Below, in pieces: positions 35,341 through 44,375 of a stretch of DNA of 64,000 nucleotides. This DNA comes from Pseudomonas fluorescens. Lineage in GTDB: Bacteria > Pseudomonadota > Gammaproteobacteria > Pseudomonadales > Pseudomonadaceae. The stretch lies in the NCBI RefSeq assembly GCF_900215245.1, contig NZ_LT907842.1, forward strand, positions 744,001 to 808,000, read 5' to 3'. Below the pieces are notes generated by a model. It was not told where the DNA came from, ran no database searches, and was given only the letters and a program-made list of their open reading frames with translations. The first letter of the stretch is position 1, and each line of letters starts with the position of its first letter. A program made the position numbers and the translations under genes.

Positions 35341-36241
35341 TACGCTTGGTCCTCAGCTCGGAGTACAGGTAAGGCACGATGATCGCGAGGATCGCGCCGA
35401 GCATCAGGATTGCACTCGCCGAGCCCATGCCCATCTGGCCACGACTGAAGGTGAACGAGTACATGAACATGGCAGGCAGGTCGGACGAGTAGCCCGGGCC
35501 ACCGGCCGTCATTGCGGCAACCAGGTCAAAGCTCTTGATCGCAATGTGCGCCAGGATCATCACCGCACTGAAGAACACCGGACGCAGGCTTGGCAGCACC
35601 ACGCTCCAGTAGATGCGCGGCAGGCTGGCACCGTCGATCTGGGCGGCACGGATGATCGACTGATCAACGCCGCGCAGGCCGGCGAGAAACATCGCCATGA
35701 TGAACCCGGAGGCTTGCCATACAGCAGCAATCACCAGGCAGTAGACGACACGGTCGGGGTCGATCAGCCAGTCCAGGCGGAAGCCTTCCCAGCCCCAGTC
35801 ACGCAGGAGTTTGTCCAGGCCCATGCCCGGGTTGAGCAGCCATTTCCAGGCGGTACCGGTCACGATCATCGAGAGCGCCATCGGGTACAGGTAAATGGTG
35901 CGGATAAAACCTTCGCGGCGGATTTTCTGGTCGAGGAAAATCGCCAGGGTCACGCCAATCACGAGGGTGATGCCGATAAACATCCCGCCGAAAACAGCCA
36001 GGTTCTTGCTCGCTACCCACCAGCGGTCGTTGTCGAACAACCGCGCGTATTGCGCAAGGCCTGCCCATTTGTAGCTTGGCAGGAACGTGGACGTGGTGAA
36101 CGACAGCACGAACGTCCACAGGATGTAGCCATAAAAGCCCACCAGCACGATGAACATGCTGGGCGCCAGCACCAGTTTAGGGAGCCAGCGCTGCAGTGCA
36201 TCGAACGGCGAGGCCTTGCTGAACACAGCAACAGAACTCAT
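35333..36241 (-). CDS. gtsB: Glucose ABC transporter permease GtsB
   Basis: The 302-residue MalF-type permease has six hydrophobic segments and an EAA loop (SIIRAAQIDGASLPRIYWSV). It pairs with GtsC to form the membrane channel. It lies 92 bases downstream of gtsA; the gap holds a strong stem-loop that may set a higher level of GtsA. Confidence 0.93.
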   Translation of the reverse strand: MSSVAVFSKASPFDALQRWLPKLVLAPSMFIVLVGFYGYILWTFVLSFTTSTFLPSYKWAGLAQYARLFDNDRWWVASKNLAVFGGMFIGITLVIGVTLAIFLDQKIRREGFIRTIYLYPMALSMIVTGTAWKWLLNPGMGLDKLLRDWGWEGFRLDWLIDPDRVVYCLVIAAVWQASGFIMAMFLAGLRGVDQSIIRAAQIDGASLPRIYWSVVLPSLRPVFFSAVMILAHIAIKSFDLVAAMTAGGPGYSSDLPAMFMYSFTFSRGQMGMGSASAILMLGAILAIIVPYLYSELRTKRND

Positions 36242-36281
36242 GGGAAAATCCAGTACAGGGAAAAAGGACTACAAGAGCCTG

Positions 36282-36316
36282 CCTTGTGAGGGGTCAGGGG
36301 GTTTCCCCTCACAAGG
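36282..36316 (-). promoter_or_regulatory. Stem-loop between gtsA and gtsB
   Basis: A perfect 12-bp stem, CCTTGTGAGGGG against CCCCTCACAAGG with an 11-base loop, and no T-tract after it. This placement is typical of processing or stabilising hairpins that keep binding-protein mRNA more abundant than permease mRNA. Confidence 0.7.
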
Positions 36317-36333
36317 ACCAGCCGTGCTAACCG

Positions 36334-37620
36334 TTACTTGGCAGACTTGATCGCAGCGCCGAGTTTCTTGGCGGTGTCGGCCGGGTCGGCTTTCGGGTCG
36401 TTGATGAAGTTGGTCACGACATCAAAGAACGCACCTTGGACCGCCAGGGTAGTGGCCATGTTGTGCGCCATACTTGGCTGCAGGCCGCCAGTCTGGGCGT
36501 CGGCAAGGAAGTCCTTAGCGGCGGTCTGGGCGCAGGAGTCGAAGCCGAGCTTGTCCATTTCATGGAGCATGTCGTTACGAACCGGGATCGAGCCTTTGTT
36601 GATGCTGAAGACTTTCTGGAAGTTTTCACCCAACACGACTTTGGCGATGTCCTGTTGACCGGCCTGAGTGCCCTTGTCTTTCACCTTGAACACCGCCAGG
36701 GAGTCGATGTTGTAGGTGAAGGCTTTGTCGGTGCCCGGGAAGGCTACGCACTCGTAGTCTTTGCCGGCGACTTTCTTGGCGGCGGTCCACTCGGACTTGG
36801 CCCAGTCACCCATGATCTGCATACCGGCCTTGCCGTTGATGACCTTGCCGGCTTCGAGGTTCCAGTCCTGGCCTTTGCCATCGACGTCCATATAGGTCGC
36901 GACTTTCTTCAGCTCGGTCAGGGCCTTGACCATTTGCGGGCCGGTCAGCGCATCGTTATCCAGGTCGACCAGGGCTTTCTTGTAGCCATCGGCACCCATC
37001 ACCGACAGAACGACGGCTTCAAATACGGTGCTGTCCTGCCAAGGCTGGCCACCGTGGGCAAGCGGAATGAAGCCTGCGGCCTTGAGCTTGTCGCCCGCTG
37101 CGTAGAACTCTTCGAGGGTGGTCGGGTTCTTGGTGATACCGGCTTTCTTGAAGACTTCCGGGTTGATCCACAGCCAGTTCACGCGGTGGATGTTGACCGG
37201 TACGGCAACGTAGTTACCTTCGTACTTCACGGTATCGGAGACTTTCTTGTCGAGCAGCGAGTCCCACTTTTCTTCTTTGGCGACGTCTTTGAGCACGTCA
37301 GTGTCGAGCAAGCCAGTGGACGCCCATTCCTGGATGTCCGGACCTTTGATCTGGGCAACGCCTGGCGGGTTGCCGGCCACTGCGCGGCTTTTCAGTACGG
37401 TCATGGCAGTGGCGCCACCGCCACCTGCAACGGCACCGTCTTTCCAGGTGAAGCCGTCTTTCTCAACTTGGGCCTTCAGGACATCTACTGCCGCTTTCTC
37501 ACCGCCAGAGGTCCACCAATGCACAACTTCAACCGTCCCTTTCGAGTCGGCGGCAAATGCACTGAGGGGAAACAACGAGGCAATGGAAATAGCAACGGCG
37601 AGGCGATTAATCGCGTTCAT
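36334..37620 (-). CDS. gtsA: Glucose-binding protein GtsA
   Basis: The 428-residue periplasmic protein has a signal peptide ([18 protein letters not shown]) and a family-1 sugar-binding fold ([50 protein letters not shown]). It delivers glucose to GtsBC. It is the first gene of gtsABCD. Its leader contains AACAACAA (Crc/Hfq-type) close to the ribosome binding site. A 22-bp dyad lies about 100 bases upstream, within the end of the epimerase gene. Confidence 0.94.
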   Translation of the reverse strand: MNAINRLAVAISIASLFPLSAFAADSKGTVEVVHWWTSGGEKAAVDVLKAQVEKDGFTWKDGAVAGGGGATAMTVLKSRAVAGNPPGVAQIKGPDIQEWASTGLLDTDVLKDVAKEEKWDSLLDKKVSDTVKYEGNYVAVPVNIHRVNWLWINPEVFKKAGITKNPTTLEEFYAAGDKLKAAGFIPLAHGGQPWQDSTVFEAVVLSVMGADGYKKALVDLDNDALTGPQMVKALTELKKVATYMDVDGKGQDWNLEAGKVINGKAGMQIMGDWAKSEWTAAKKVAGKDYECVAFPGTDKAFTYNIDSLAVFKVKDKGTQAGQQDIAKVVLGENFQKVFSINKGSIPVRNDMLHEMDKLGFDSCAQTAAKDFLADAQTGGLQPSMAHNMATTLAVQGAFFDVVTNFINDPKADPADTAKKLGAAIKSAK

Positions 37621-37634
37621 CTGAGTACCTTTTC

Positions 37635-37642
37635 TTGTTGTT
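37635..37642 (-). promoter_or_regulatory. Hfq/Crc catabolite (CA) motif of gtsA
   Basis: AACAACAA on the minus strand, 15 to 22 bases before the gtsA start codon and next to its AAAAGG ribosome binding site, fits AANAANAA. Confidence 0.5.
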
Positions 37643-37672
37643 ATGCATGCAAGTCTAGAGCTTGCGCTGCAC

Positions 37673-37742
37673 GGAGTTTAAACATGGATTTTTAAGGCGC
37701 AGGTAACAAAGGGACGCACAAATGTCACCAGCTGGTGACATT
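37673..37742 (-). promoter_or_regulatory. gtsA promoter module with TGTCACC dyad
   Basis: A perfect palindrome centred at 37731 (core TGTCACCAGCTGGTGACA at 37723-37740, extended by AAT and ATT flanks) is followed on the minus strand by CCCTTTGTTACCTGC and then TGTTTAAACTCC (37684-37673). The same three blocks at the same spacing precede the epimerase gene at 39017-39088. TTTAAACT may be the -10 region. The dyad is probably the operator of a shared regulator and overlaps the last codons of the epimerase gene. Confidence 0.7.
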
Positions 37743-38984
37743 CATGCCCGCTCCGATGGCACTGGCCATGCTGGGTGCCAAGGGTAGCGCAGGCAGCAAT
37801 ACCGCTTGCCAGGCATGGTACAGGTCCGGCTTGCCACCCCAGATCTTGCTGCTGGGCTGGTTGCGCGGGCTAAGTTCGTGGTGCCAACTGCCGTGTAGAC
37901 GGTCGATAAAGTGCGTTTCGCAAAACTCCCAAAAGCACCGATACCAGGTTTCGTAATGCCGTTCGCCCGTACGTTTGAGCAACGCCTGGGCAGCGGCGCT
38001 GGCTTCGGCGTGAGTCCAATGCAGGCGCTCGCGCACCACCGGGCGATGGTTCCAATCCAGGGTGTAGACGATGCCGGGAGCACCGTCCACGGCCCAGGCG
38101 TACTCACAGGCGCTGGCGAACAAGCCCTTGGCGTCGTTCAACAGCCACTCCGGCGTTGCCAGTCCGGCCTGCAGGCGTGCCGCTTCCAAATGCAGCACCA
38201 AGCGCGCCCACTCAAAGCCATGGCCTGGGGTGATGCCATAGGGGCGAAAACCGTCGGCGGGGTTGTCCTCGTTGTAGCCGAGCAAGGGTTTCCACTGCGC
38301 GTCAAAATGCTCGATTACCATGAATCGGTTACCGGCGGCGTGCGTGTGGATGACGCGCTCGACGATGCGCAACGCGCGGTCCAGCCAGCGCGTGTCGCCG
38401 GTCACATCAGCCAGGGCCAGAAACGCTTCGGTGGCGTGCATGTTGCTGTTGGCGCCGCGATAGGCCTCGACAGCACTCCAGTCCTGGGCAAACGATTCGA
38501 GCATCACGCCCTCCTCCTCGCTCCAGAAAAACTGGTCGATGATGTGCACGGCGTCGTTCAACAGGCTCTGTGCACCGGGCGCGCCGGCCACCACCGCAGA
38601 ACTCGCGGCCAGGGCCACGAAAGCGTGCAGGTAGGCGGCTTTGCCACGGTTGCCATCCAGGGCATTGGGGGCAGCGAACCAACCGCCGTGCTCAGGATCG
38701 CGCAACGGGCCGCTGAGGGCTGCAACGCCATGCGCCACCCGCTCGGCGTAGCCGGGCAAGCCCATGGCATGGGCCATGGCGAAGCTGTGGGTCATGCGGG
38801 CGGTGTTCATGGTTTCGGCGTGGGCGTCGGCCGGCAAGTGGCCTTTGTCGTCCAGGTTGCCGAAGCCGTCCGGCAGGCGCGAGGCTTTGGAGAATGACAG
38901 CAGGCGCTGGCCTTCGCTGGCAAGCCAGGCGTGATGGGCAGGTGCGTTCAGCCAACTGCTGGCAGGCAGTGGTTGCGTGGTCAT
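37725..38984 (-). CDS. AGE-family sugar epimerase/isomerase
   Basis: The 419-residue protein is an (alpha/alpha)6-barrel of the N-acylglucosamine 2-epimerase family, which includes mannose isomerase and cellobiose 2-epimerase. ARMTHSFAMAHAMGLPGY, NSNMHATEAFLALADVTGD (with the family histidine), TPGHGFEWARLVLHLE and the late WKAQ-type end carry family motifs. Its position next to glucose uptake suggests it converts mannose to a ketose or isomerises an imported sugar. Its own promoter has the same dyad as gtsA. Confidence 0.82.
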   Translation of the reverse strand: MTTQPLPASSWLNAPAHHAWLASEGQRLLSFSKASRLPDGFGNLDDKGHLPADAHAETMNTARMTHSFAMAHAMGLPGYAERVAHGVAALSGPLRDPEHGGWFAAPNALDGNRGKAAYLHAFVALAASSAVVAGAPGAQSLLNDAVHIIDQFFWSEEEGVMLESFAQDWSAVEAYRGANSNMHATEAFLALADVTGDTRWLDRALRIVERVIHTHAAGNRFMVIEHFDAQWKPLLGYNEDNPADGFRPYGITPGHGFEWARLVLHLEAARLQAGLATPEWLLNDAKGLFASACEYAWAVDGAPGIVYTLDWNHRPVVRERLHWTHAEASAAAQALLKRTGERHYETWYRCFWEFCETHFIDRLHGSWHHELSPRNQPSSKIWGGKPDLYHAWQAVLLPALPLAPSMASAIGAGMNVTSW

Positions 38985-39016
38985 GGGTAGCCCTTTTTAT
39001 TTTTTGTGGGATGACC

Positions 39017-39088
39017 GGAGTCTAAACAAGGGCGAGGTAGGGGCAAGTAACGAAGGGGATGGGAAATGTCACCATCCGGTGACATTTC
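39017..39088 (-). promoter_or_regulatory. Epimerase promoter module with TGTCACC dyad
   Basis: TGTCACC-ATCC-GGTGACA (39067-39084, arms extended by GAAA and TTTC) is followed on the minus strand by CCCTTCGTTACTTGC and TGTTTAGACTCC (39028-39017). The distance from dyad to TGTTTA is identical to that of the gtsA module. It lies in the 115-base gap between the epimerase start and the next gene. Confidence 0.7.
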
Positions 39089-39099
39089 CGGTGCAGCGC

Positions 39100-39924
39100 T
39101 TACTGACCGAGCGGCGTAACGGCTGCCGGCGCATTCAGGCGCTGATTCAGGTTCTGCACCTGGCTCTGCAACGTGGTGATGTTACGGGTGGTCTGGATAC
39201 GGAACACGTCGAACTCTTTATTGGTCGGCGCATCGCTATTGGCAGGCTGGTTGTCCTGCGCGCTCTTGAGGACCACAAGGTCCTGCTCCAGGCGCGCAAT
39301 GGCGGCGCTCGGATTGCCCTGCTTCTTCAGGGCCGCCACGTCGGCGGACAACTCCTTGACGTCGCCTTGTGCCGCCTTGAGGCTGGCCACGGCGTCCGTC
39401 AGGGCCTGCACCTGGCCCTGCAGCTTGGCGTTCGCACTCGACAGTTCGGTAGTGCTGGCGCTCATCTGCGCCAGGCGTTGATCGAGCACGGTCGCCTGAC
39501 CGGCGACGCCGACCTGTTGCTTGCCTTGCTCCAGCAACTGGGTCTCCAACTGCTTGATCTGCTGCTTGAGCGCTTCGCTGCCGTTGTTCACGCTGGCTTC
39601 GCTGGCCACTACCTTGCCGGAAATGTCCTGCAGGCGCCCTGCCGCTTCTTCGCTGATACGCGCAAAGCTTTCCTGGGTGGCGACCAACTGCTGACCCATC
39701 AAGGAAATTTGCTGGAAGCTCCACCAGGCAAGGCCCGCGAAGGCGATCAGCAGTGCGCCGACCAAGGCCCAGAGCGGGCCAGTGCTGGCGCTCTTGACCT
39801 TGACCACCGGCGTAGTGCGCGAGCGCACGGACGTGGCGGGAGACGGCTCGAAATCATCGTCGTCCCCGAGATCGGCCCGCAGGCTGGGAACATTGTCGAA
39901 ATCGTCTTTAGCATCGTTACGCAT
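39100..39924 (-). CDS. Membrane-anchored coiled-coil protein
   Basis: The 274-residue protein has an acidic cytoplasmic N-terminus (about 1-48, with DDDDFEPSPA), one membrane segment (about 50-70, LWALVGALLIAFAGLAWW) and a long periplasmic coiled coil (about 75-255) rich in Q, A, L and E heptads. No enzyme motif is visible. Such proteins are conserved in pseudomonads; a scaffolding or envelope role is a guess. Confidence 0.75.
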   Translation of the reverse strand: MRNDAKDDFDNVPSLRADLGDDDDFEPSPATSVRSRTTPVVKVKSASTGPLWALVGALLIAFAGLAWWSFQQISLMGQQLVATQESFARISEEAAGRLQDISGKVVASEASVNNGSEALKQQIKQLETQLLEQGKQQVGVAGQATVLDQRLAQMSASTTELSSANAKLQGQVQALTDAVASLKAAQGDVKELSADVAALKKQGNPSAAIARLEQDLVVLKSAQDNQPANSDAPTNKEFDVFRIQTTRNITTLQSQVQNLNQRLNAPAAVTPLGQ

Positions 39925-40008
39925 GAATCAACCCTGAATCGGTGAGATGGCGACCTGAAAAGCCGAGCGAGCGGAGTATAAACCCCGTTCGCACCGCACT
40001 GATCGACC

Positions 40009-40030
40009 GGGAACCGCGAATTCGGTTCCC
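40009..40030. other. Stem-loop downstream of the NAD-epimerase gene
   Basis: GGGAACCG-CGAATT-CGGTTCCC is a perfect 8-bp hairpin 21 bases after the stop of the minus-strand gene. It lacks a clear T-tract, so it may be a weak terminator or a 3' stabiliser. Confidence 0.4.
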
Positions 40031-40051
40031 GATGTGTTGCCGGTTGTGAGC

Positions 40052-41050
40052 TTACTTAAGCCCCGGGTCCTGAGCTTTCCACCAACTGCAAAACTCGTCG
40101 AGGGCAGTCCACAGGCTGACTTTGGGCTCATAGTCGAGATAATGCCTCGCGCGGCTGATATCGAGGGTGAAATCTTTGTTCATCACTTGCATGCCCAGCC
40201 GCGACAAGGCTGGCTCCGGACGCCCTGGCCACATGGCACAGAATGCCTCGTTCAGCGCAGCCACGCTGTAGGACAGGCCGTAGGACCGATAACGGGTAAC
40301 CTGGGGCATGTCCATTTGGCGCATCACGTAGTTCACTACATCCCACACCGGCACCGGGGTGCCATTGCTGATGTTGTAGGCCTTGCCCAACGCCGAGCCG
40401 GTCGCCAGCAAACTGCTGAGCAAGGCCTCATTGAGGTTATGCACACTGGTGAAGTCGACCTTGTTCAAGCCGTCGCCGACGATGGCCAGGCGGTTCTTGC
40501 GCTGCATTTTCAGCAACCGCGGGAAGATGCTCATGTCTCCGGCCCCGGTGACGAAACGCGGGCGCAGGGCCAGCACTTCAAGGCCGAACTCCTGGGCACC
40601 GAACACCTTCTGTTCCGCCAGGTATTTAGTCGCGGCGTAAGGATGTTTGAAGCGCTTGGGCACCTGTTCTTCGGTCAGCCCCACGTGGTCGCGGCCGTCA
40701 AAGTAGATCGACGGCGACGACAGGTGTACCAGGCGCCCGACCCGCTGTTTAAGGCAGGCCTCGACGACGTTTTCGGTGACCAGCACGTTGCCCTGATGGA
40801 AGTCCTGATACTTGCCCCACAACCCGACGGCACCGGCGCAATGCACGACAGCCTCGACATCACGGCACAGTTCGCGCACCAGGTCGGCATCATTCAAATC
40901 ACCCTGGATAAACTCGGCGCCGCGCCGTACCAGGTGCTCTACACCCTCGGCGCGTCGCCCGTTGACCCGCACGTCCAGGCCCTGCTCCAGGGCGAAACGC
41001 GCAAAGCGTCCGCCGATGAAGCCGCTTGCGCCGGTGACCAGAATCTTCAT
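40052..41050 (-). CDS. NAD-dependent epimerase/dehydratase, 3-beta-HSD type
   Basis: The 332-residue extended SDR begins MKILVTGASGFIGGRFARFA, with the TGASGFIG nucleotide loop at 6-13. The catalytic motif is YAATK in KHPYAATKYLAEQ, preceded by LSSPSIYFDG. The sequence resembles the 3-beta-hydroxysteroid dehydrogenase or OleD-like branch that acts on hydroxylated lipids or sugars. No partner genes suggest the substrate. It is adjacent to argP on the same strand with a 52-base gap. Confidence 0.8.
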   Translation of the reverse strand: MKILVTGASGFIGGRFARFALEQGLDVRVNGRRAEGVEHLVRRGAEFIQGDLNDADLVRELCRDVEAVVHCAGAVGLWGKYQDFHQGNVLVTENVVEACLKQRVGRLVHLSSPSIYFDGRDHVGLTEEQVPKRFKHPYAATKYLAEQKVFGAQEFGLEVLALRPRFVTGAGDMSIFPRLLKMQRKNRLAIVGDGLNKVDFTSVHNLNEALLSSLLATGSALGKAYNISNGTPVPVWDVVNYVMRQMDMPQVTRYRSYGLSYSVAALNEAFCAMWPGRPEPALSRLGMQVMNKDFTLDISRARHYLDYEPKVSLWTALDEFCSWWKAQDPGLK

Positions 41051-41102
41051 GTATTACTCCGTGTTCTTTCGTTTTTCATCGCTGTTGCCTTGACGCACGC
41101 CA

Positions 41103-41996
41103 TCACTCCAACGGCACCAACCACTGGCCACACGCCTGGGCCAAATGGTCGGTCAACAGGCCCAACAATTGCCCGCCGCTGCGCCAATGATGCCAGTACA
41201 GCGGCACATCGATGGGCTTATCTGGCAATAACTCCACCAAAACGCCGGTTTGCAGTTGGTCGCGCACCTGTAATTCGGGCACGAGACCCCAGCCCAGACC
41301 GGCTTCAGTCAAACGAATAAAGCCTTCAGACGACGGGCATAAATGGTGCTCGAAACCACCATCCACCCCCAGCGAAGCCAGGTAACGGTGCTGCAGGAAA
41401 TCATCCGGGCCGAACACCAGCGCCGGCGTTCGGGCCAATTGATCGGCACGCACACCCTGCGGAAAATGCCGAGCAATAAACGCCGGGCTGGCCAGCGCCC
41501 GATAACGCATGGCGCCGAGCAACAGACTACGCGCGCCGGCCACCGGGCGTTCACTGGCGCAGATGCAGGCGGCCACTTCCCCGGCGCGCATGCGTTTGAG
41601 GCCGACGGTCTGGTCTTCCACCACCAGGTCGAGCAACAAATGCTGCTCGGCGCAAAAGCCGCTGACCGCCTCGGCCCACCAGGTGGCAAGGCTGTCGGCA
41701 TTCAGGGCGATGCGCAGGCGTTCGGGCATGCCCTCGTCGTCCAGCGCCGGCACCTGGCTTTGCAGGTCGCGCTCAAGCAAGCGTACTTGTTGCACATGGT
41801 TGAGCAGGCGCCGACCGATATCGGTGGGTGTCGGTGGAGTAGCCCGCACCAGCACCGGCTGGCCAATGCGCGCCTCGAGCAACTTGATGCGCTGGGAGAT
41901 TGCCGACTGCGACAGGCCCAGTACCTGGGCACCCCGTTCGAAGCCAGCCTGTTCCACCACCGCCGCGAGGGCAGAAAGCAATTTATAGTCGAACAT
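41103..41996 (-). CDS. argP: ArgP, LysR-family regulator
   Basis: The 297-residue regulator opens MFDYKLLSALAAVVEQAGFE with the winged helix AQVLGLSQSAISQRIKLLEAR typical of ArgP (IciA). The effector domain shows RRLLNHVQQVRLLERDL and LSTG-free but ArgP-like ITLN-type spacing (RIALNADSLATWW). ArgP activates the lysine/arginine exporter gene argO in response to basic amino acids. It is divergent from the ACT-argO pair with a 100-base gap. Confidence 0.88.
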   Translation of the reverse strand: MFDYKLLSALAAVVEQAGFERGAQVLGLSQSAISQRIKLLEARIGQPVLVRATPPTPTDIGRRLLNHVQQVRLLERDLQSQVPALDDEGMPERLRIALNADSLATWWAEAVSGFCAEQHLLLDLVVEDQTVGLKRMRAGEVAACICASERPVAGARSLLLGAMRYRALASPAFIARHFPQGVRADQLARTPALVFGPDDFLQHRYLASLGVDGGFEHHLCPSSEGFIRLTEAGLGWGLVPELQVRDQLQTGVLVELLPDKPIDVPLYWHHWRSGGQLLGLLTDHLAQACGQWLVPLE

Positions 41997-42096
41997 CAGT
42001 TTCTCTAATGGGCGATCAGCAATATTTGTTTTTCTTATACAGCCTGGCCCGTAAGAATGACCAGCATGGCTTCTCTCTTTATAAAGGATCTTTCAC

Positions 42097-42498
42097 ATGG
42101 CTGGCGAAACCGCCCTGGCAACCCTGCTGCGCAGCATGAGCCCGCAACTCAATGACGGCGATTATGTGTTCTGCACCCTGCCCGACCACCGCATTCCGGC
42201 AGGTTGCGAGGTGATTGGCAGCTTTCGCGAGCAGGAAGGCCTGACGCTGATTCTGGAGCGTCAGCAGGCGCAGCAGGCCGGTCTGGCGTTCGATTACGTT
42301 GCCGCCTGGATCACTCTGAAGGTGCATTCCGCCCTGGAAGCCGTAGGCCTGACGGCGGCATTCGCCAGTGCACTGGGCAACGCCGGCATCAGTTGCAACG
42401 TGATTGCCGGCTATTACCACGACCACCTGTTTGTCGGCCGCGCCGATGCCGAGCGGGCCATGAACGTATTGCGCCAACTGGCAGCGGACGCGGAGTAA
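42097..42498 (+). CDS. ACT-domain protein
   Basis: The 133-residue protein has two ACT-like halves: MAGETALATLLRSMSPQLND with DGDYVFCTLPDH, and WITLKVHSALEAVGLTAAFA with AGISCNVIAGYYHDHLFV, as in the ACT_3/DUF2241 family. Such domains bind amino acids. It lies directly upstream of argO, so an amino-acid-sensing role tied to export is plausible. Confidence 0.82.
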   Translation: MAGETALATLLRSMSPQLNDGDYVFCTLPDHRIPAGCEVIGSFREQEGLTLILERQQAQQAGLAFDYVAAWITLKVHSALEAVGLTAAFASALGNAGISCNVIAGYYHDHLFVGRADAERAMNVLRQLAADAE

Positions 42499-42503
42499 AT
42501 CCT

Positions 42504-43103
42504 ATGTGGCAAAGCTATACGAACGGACTGCTGGTGGCCCTGGGCCTGATCATGGCGATCGGCACGCAGAACGCCTTCGTCCTGGCGCAGAGTCTGCGCC
42601 GTGAACACCACCTGCCGGTCGCGGCATTGTGCATCGTGTGCGATGCAATTCTGGTGGCGGCCGGGGTATTTGGCCTGGCGACCGTACTGGCGCAAAACCC
42701 ACTGTTGCTGGAGATTGCCCGCTGGGGCGGCGCGGCGTTCCTGTTGTGGTACGGCACCCTGGCGCTGCGTCGGGCGTGTTCCAGGCAAAGCCTGGAACAC
42801 GGGCAACACCTCAAGGTGCGTTCATTGCGCGCCGTGCTGCTCAGCGCGCTGGCGGTGACACTGCTCAACCCCCATGTCTATCTGGACACCGTGTTGTTGA
42901 TCGGCTCGCTGGGGGCTCAACAAACCGAACCCGGTGCTTACGTGGCAGGTGCCGCCAGCGCTTCGTTCCTGTGGTTTGCCACGCTGGCGTTCGGCGCGGC
43001 GTGGTTGGCGCCCTGGCTGGCACGCCCCGCAACATGGCGCCTGCTGGACCTCTTGGTGGCGGTGATGATGTTCAGCGTGGCCTACCAACTGATCAGTGCT
43101 TGA
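42504..43103 (+). CDS. argO: Basic amino acid exporter ArgO (LysE family)
   Basis: The 199-residue inner-membrane protein has about six helices and the LysE/ArgO start LVALGLIMAIGTQNAFVLAQSL. A loop after the second helix (ALRRACSRQSLEHGQ) and the later LLSALAVTLLNPHVYLDTVLL match the family. It exports arginine or lysine. GGAG lies 8 bases before the ATG. It is 5 bases downstream of the ACT gene and under probable ArgP control. Confidence 0.9.
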   Translation: MWQSYTNGLLVALGLIMAIGTQNAFVLAQSLRREHHLPVAALCIVCDAILVAAGVFGLATVLAQNPLLLEIARWGGAAFLLWYGTLALRRACSRQSLEHGQHLKVRSLRAVLLSALAVTLLNPHVYLDTVLLIGSLGAQQTEPGAYVAGAASASFLWFATLAFGAAWLAPWLARPATWRLLDLLVAVMMFSVAYQLISA

Positions 43104-43281
43104 TGAATATTCCAAAACGCTCTGGAACCTCTATCCCACACAGTTGTTGCGTGGTTTTGCCGCAACCCCGGTGCTATGATCCGGACCCTGCGCCGCAAAG
43201 AGTACAAACTCCCCGGCGCTTGTTTGGCCGCCCGTGATCGGCCTTGCGCTCACCGCAACTGACCTGATTAGGAGAATCATC

Positions 43282-43878
43282 ATGGCTTTCGAATTGCCGC
43301 CGCTGCCCTACGCACACGATGCCCTGCAGCCGCACATCTCCAAGGAAACCTTGGAGTACCACCACGACAAGCACCACAACACCTATGTCGTGAACCTGAA
43401 CAACCTGGTGCCAGGCACCGAGTTCGAAGGCAAGACCCTGGAAGAGATCGTCAAGTCTTCCTCAGGCGGTATCTTCAACAACGCCGCTCAGGTCTGGAAC
43501 CACACTTTCTACTGGAACTGCCTGGCGCCAAACGCTGGCGGTCAACCGACCGGCGCACTGGCTGAGGCGATCAACGCGGCTTTCGGTTCGTTCGACAAGT
43601 TCAAAGAAGAGTTCACCAAGACTTCCGTCGGCACCTTCGGTTCCGGCTGGGGCTGGCTGGTGAAAAAAGCTGACGGTTCCCTGGCCCTGGCCAGCACCAT
43701 CGGCGCCGGCAACCCGCTGACCAGCGGCGACACCCCGCTGCTGACCTGCGACGTCTGGGAACACGCTTACTACATCGACTACCGCAACGTGCGTCCAAAG
43801 TATGTGGAAGCGTTCTGGAACCTGGTCAACTGGAAGTTCGTGGCTGAGCAGTTCGAAGGCAAGACCTTCACTGCCTAA
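43282..43878 (+). CDS. sodB: Iron superoxide dismutase
   Basis: The 198-residue enzyme converts superoxide to hydrogen peroxide and oxygen. It begins [20 protein letters not shown]. Metal ligands are in [18 protein letters not shown] and [20 protein letters not shown] and the GGQ-type PNAGGQP segment fit the iron form. AGGAGAATCATC precedes the ATG at 43282. A rho-independent terminator follows. Confidence 0.96.
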   Translation: MAFELPPLPYAHDALQPHISKETLEYHHDKHHNTYVVNLNNLVPGTEFEGKTLEEIVKSSSGGIFNNAAQVWNHTFYWNCLAPNAGGQPTGALAEAINAAFGSFDKFKEEFTKTSVGTFGSGWGWLVKKADGSLALASTIGAGNPLTSGDTPLLTCDVWEHAYYIDYRNVRPKYVEAFWNLVNWKFVAEQFEGKTFTA

Positions 43879-43898
43879 GTAGCGCTTGCAGTAGAAAG

Positions 43899-43924
43899 AG
43901 CCCGGCAATTGCCGGGCTTTTTTA
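43899..43924 (+). terminator. Terminator of sodB
   Basis: AGCCCGGCAA and TTGCCGGGCT form a perfect hairpin, followed by six T residues. It lies about 20 bases past the sodB stop. Confidence 0.92.
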
Positions 43925-44035
43925 TGGGAGATTTCCGCTAACCGCCAAGGACACATGGAACTGGCCAGCAGGCTTCGCCACTCAGGTATCGAGAGGCCCG
44001 TCGCCTCCTTTTCCATCCACTTCGGAGATTTCAGC

Positions 44036-44203
44036 ATGATCGAATTAGCAGCATTGGGTGCCCTGGCCCCCGTCGCCGCAACCGCCCTGCCACTGGCCGC
44101 AAAAGCCGCAGAGGCCGGTATCAAGGTCGCAAGCGACGTAGCGAGTAAAACGGTGGAATTCGCCAAGGAAGCGGTAAACCAAGGCTCGCAGATCACGTTT
44201 TAA
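44036..44203 (+). CDS. Small Ala-rich amphipathic protein (55 aa)
   Basis: It begins MIELAALGALAPVAATALPL, hydrophobic and alanine-rich, and ends with the more polar AKEAVNQGSQITF. A GGAG precedes the ATG at good spacing. It could be a small membrane-associated peptide. I recognise no family. It lies between sodB and bifA. Confidence 0.6.
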   Translation: MIELAALGALAPVAATALPLAAKAAEAGIKVASDVASKTVEFAKEAVNQGSQITF

Positions 44204-44375
44204 GCCGTACGACCCCCATCGGTACCAGAGCGGCGGACACCGATCCGTCGCCCTTCCAACAACCCCCGCCAACACCCTCGCCCTCTTCTCCATCAATGTC
44301 CCTTTGACTGCCATCACCAGATTGCCAATACTCATGGCATATTGAGGCCACCCGCATGGAACAAGGAATGCCCCT

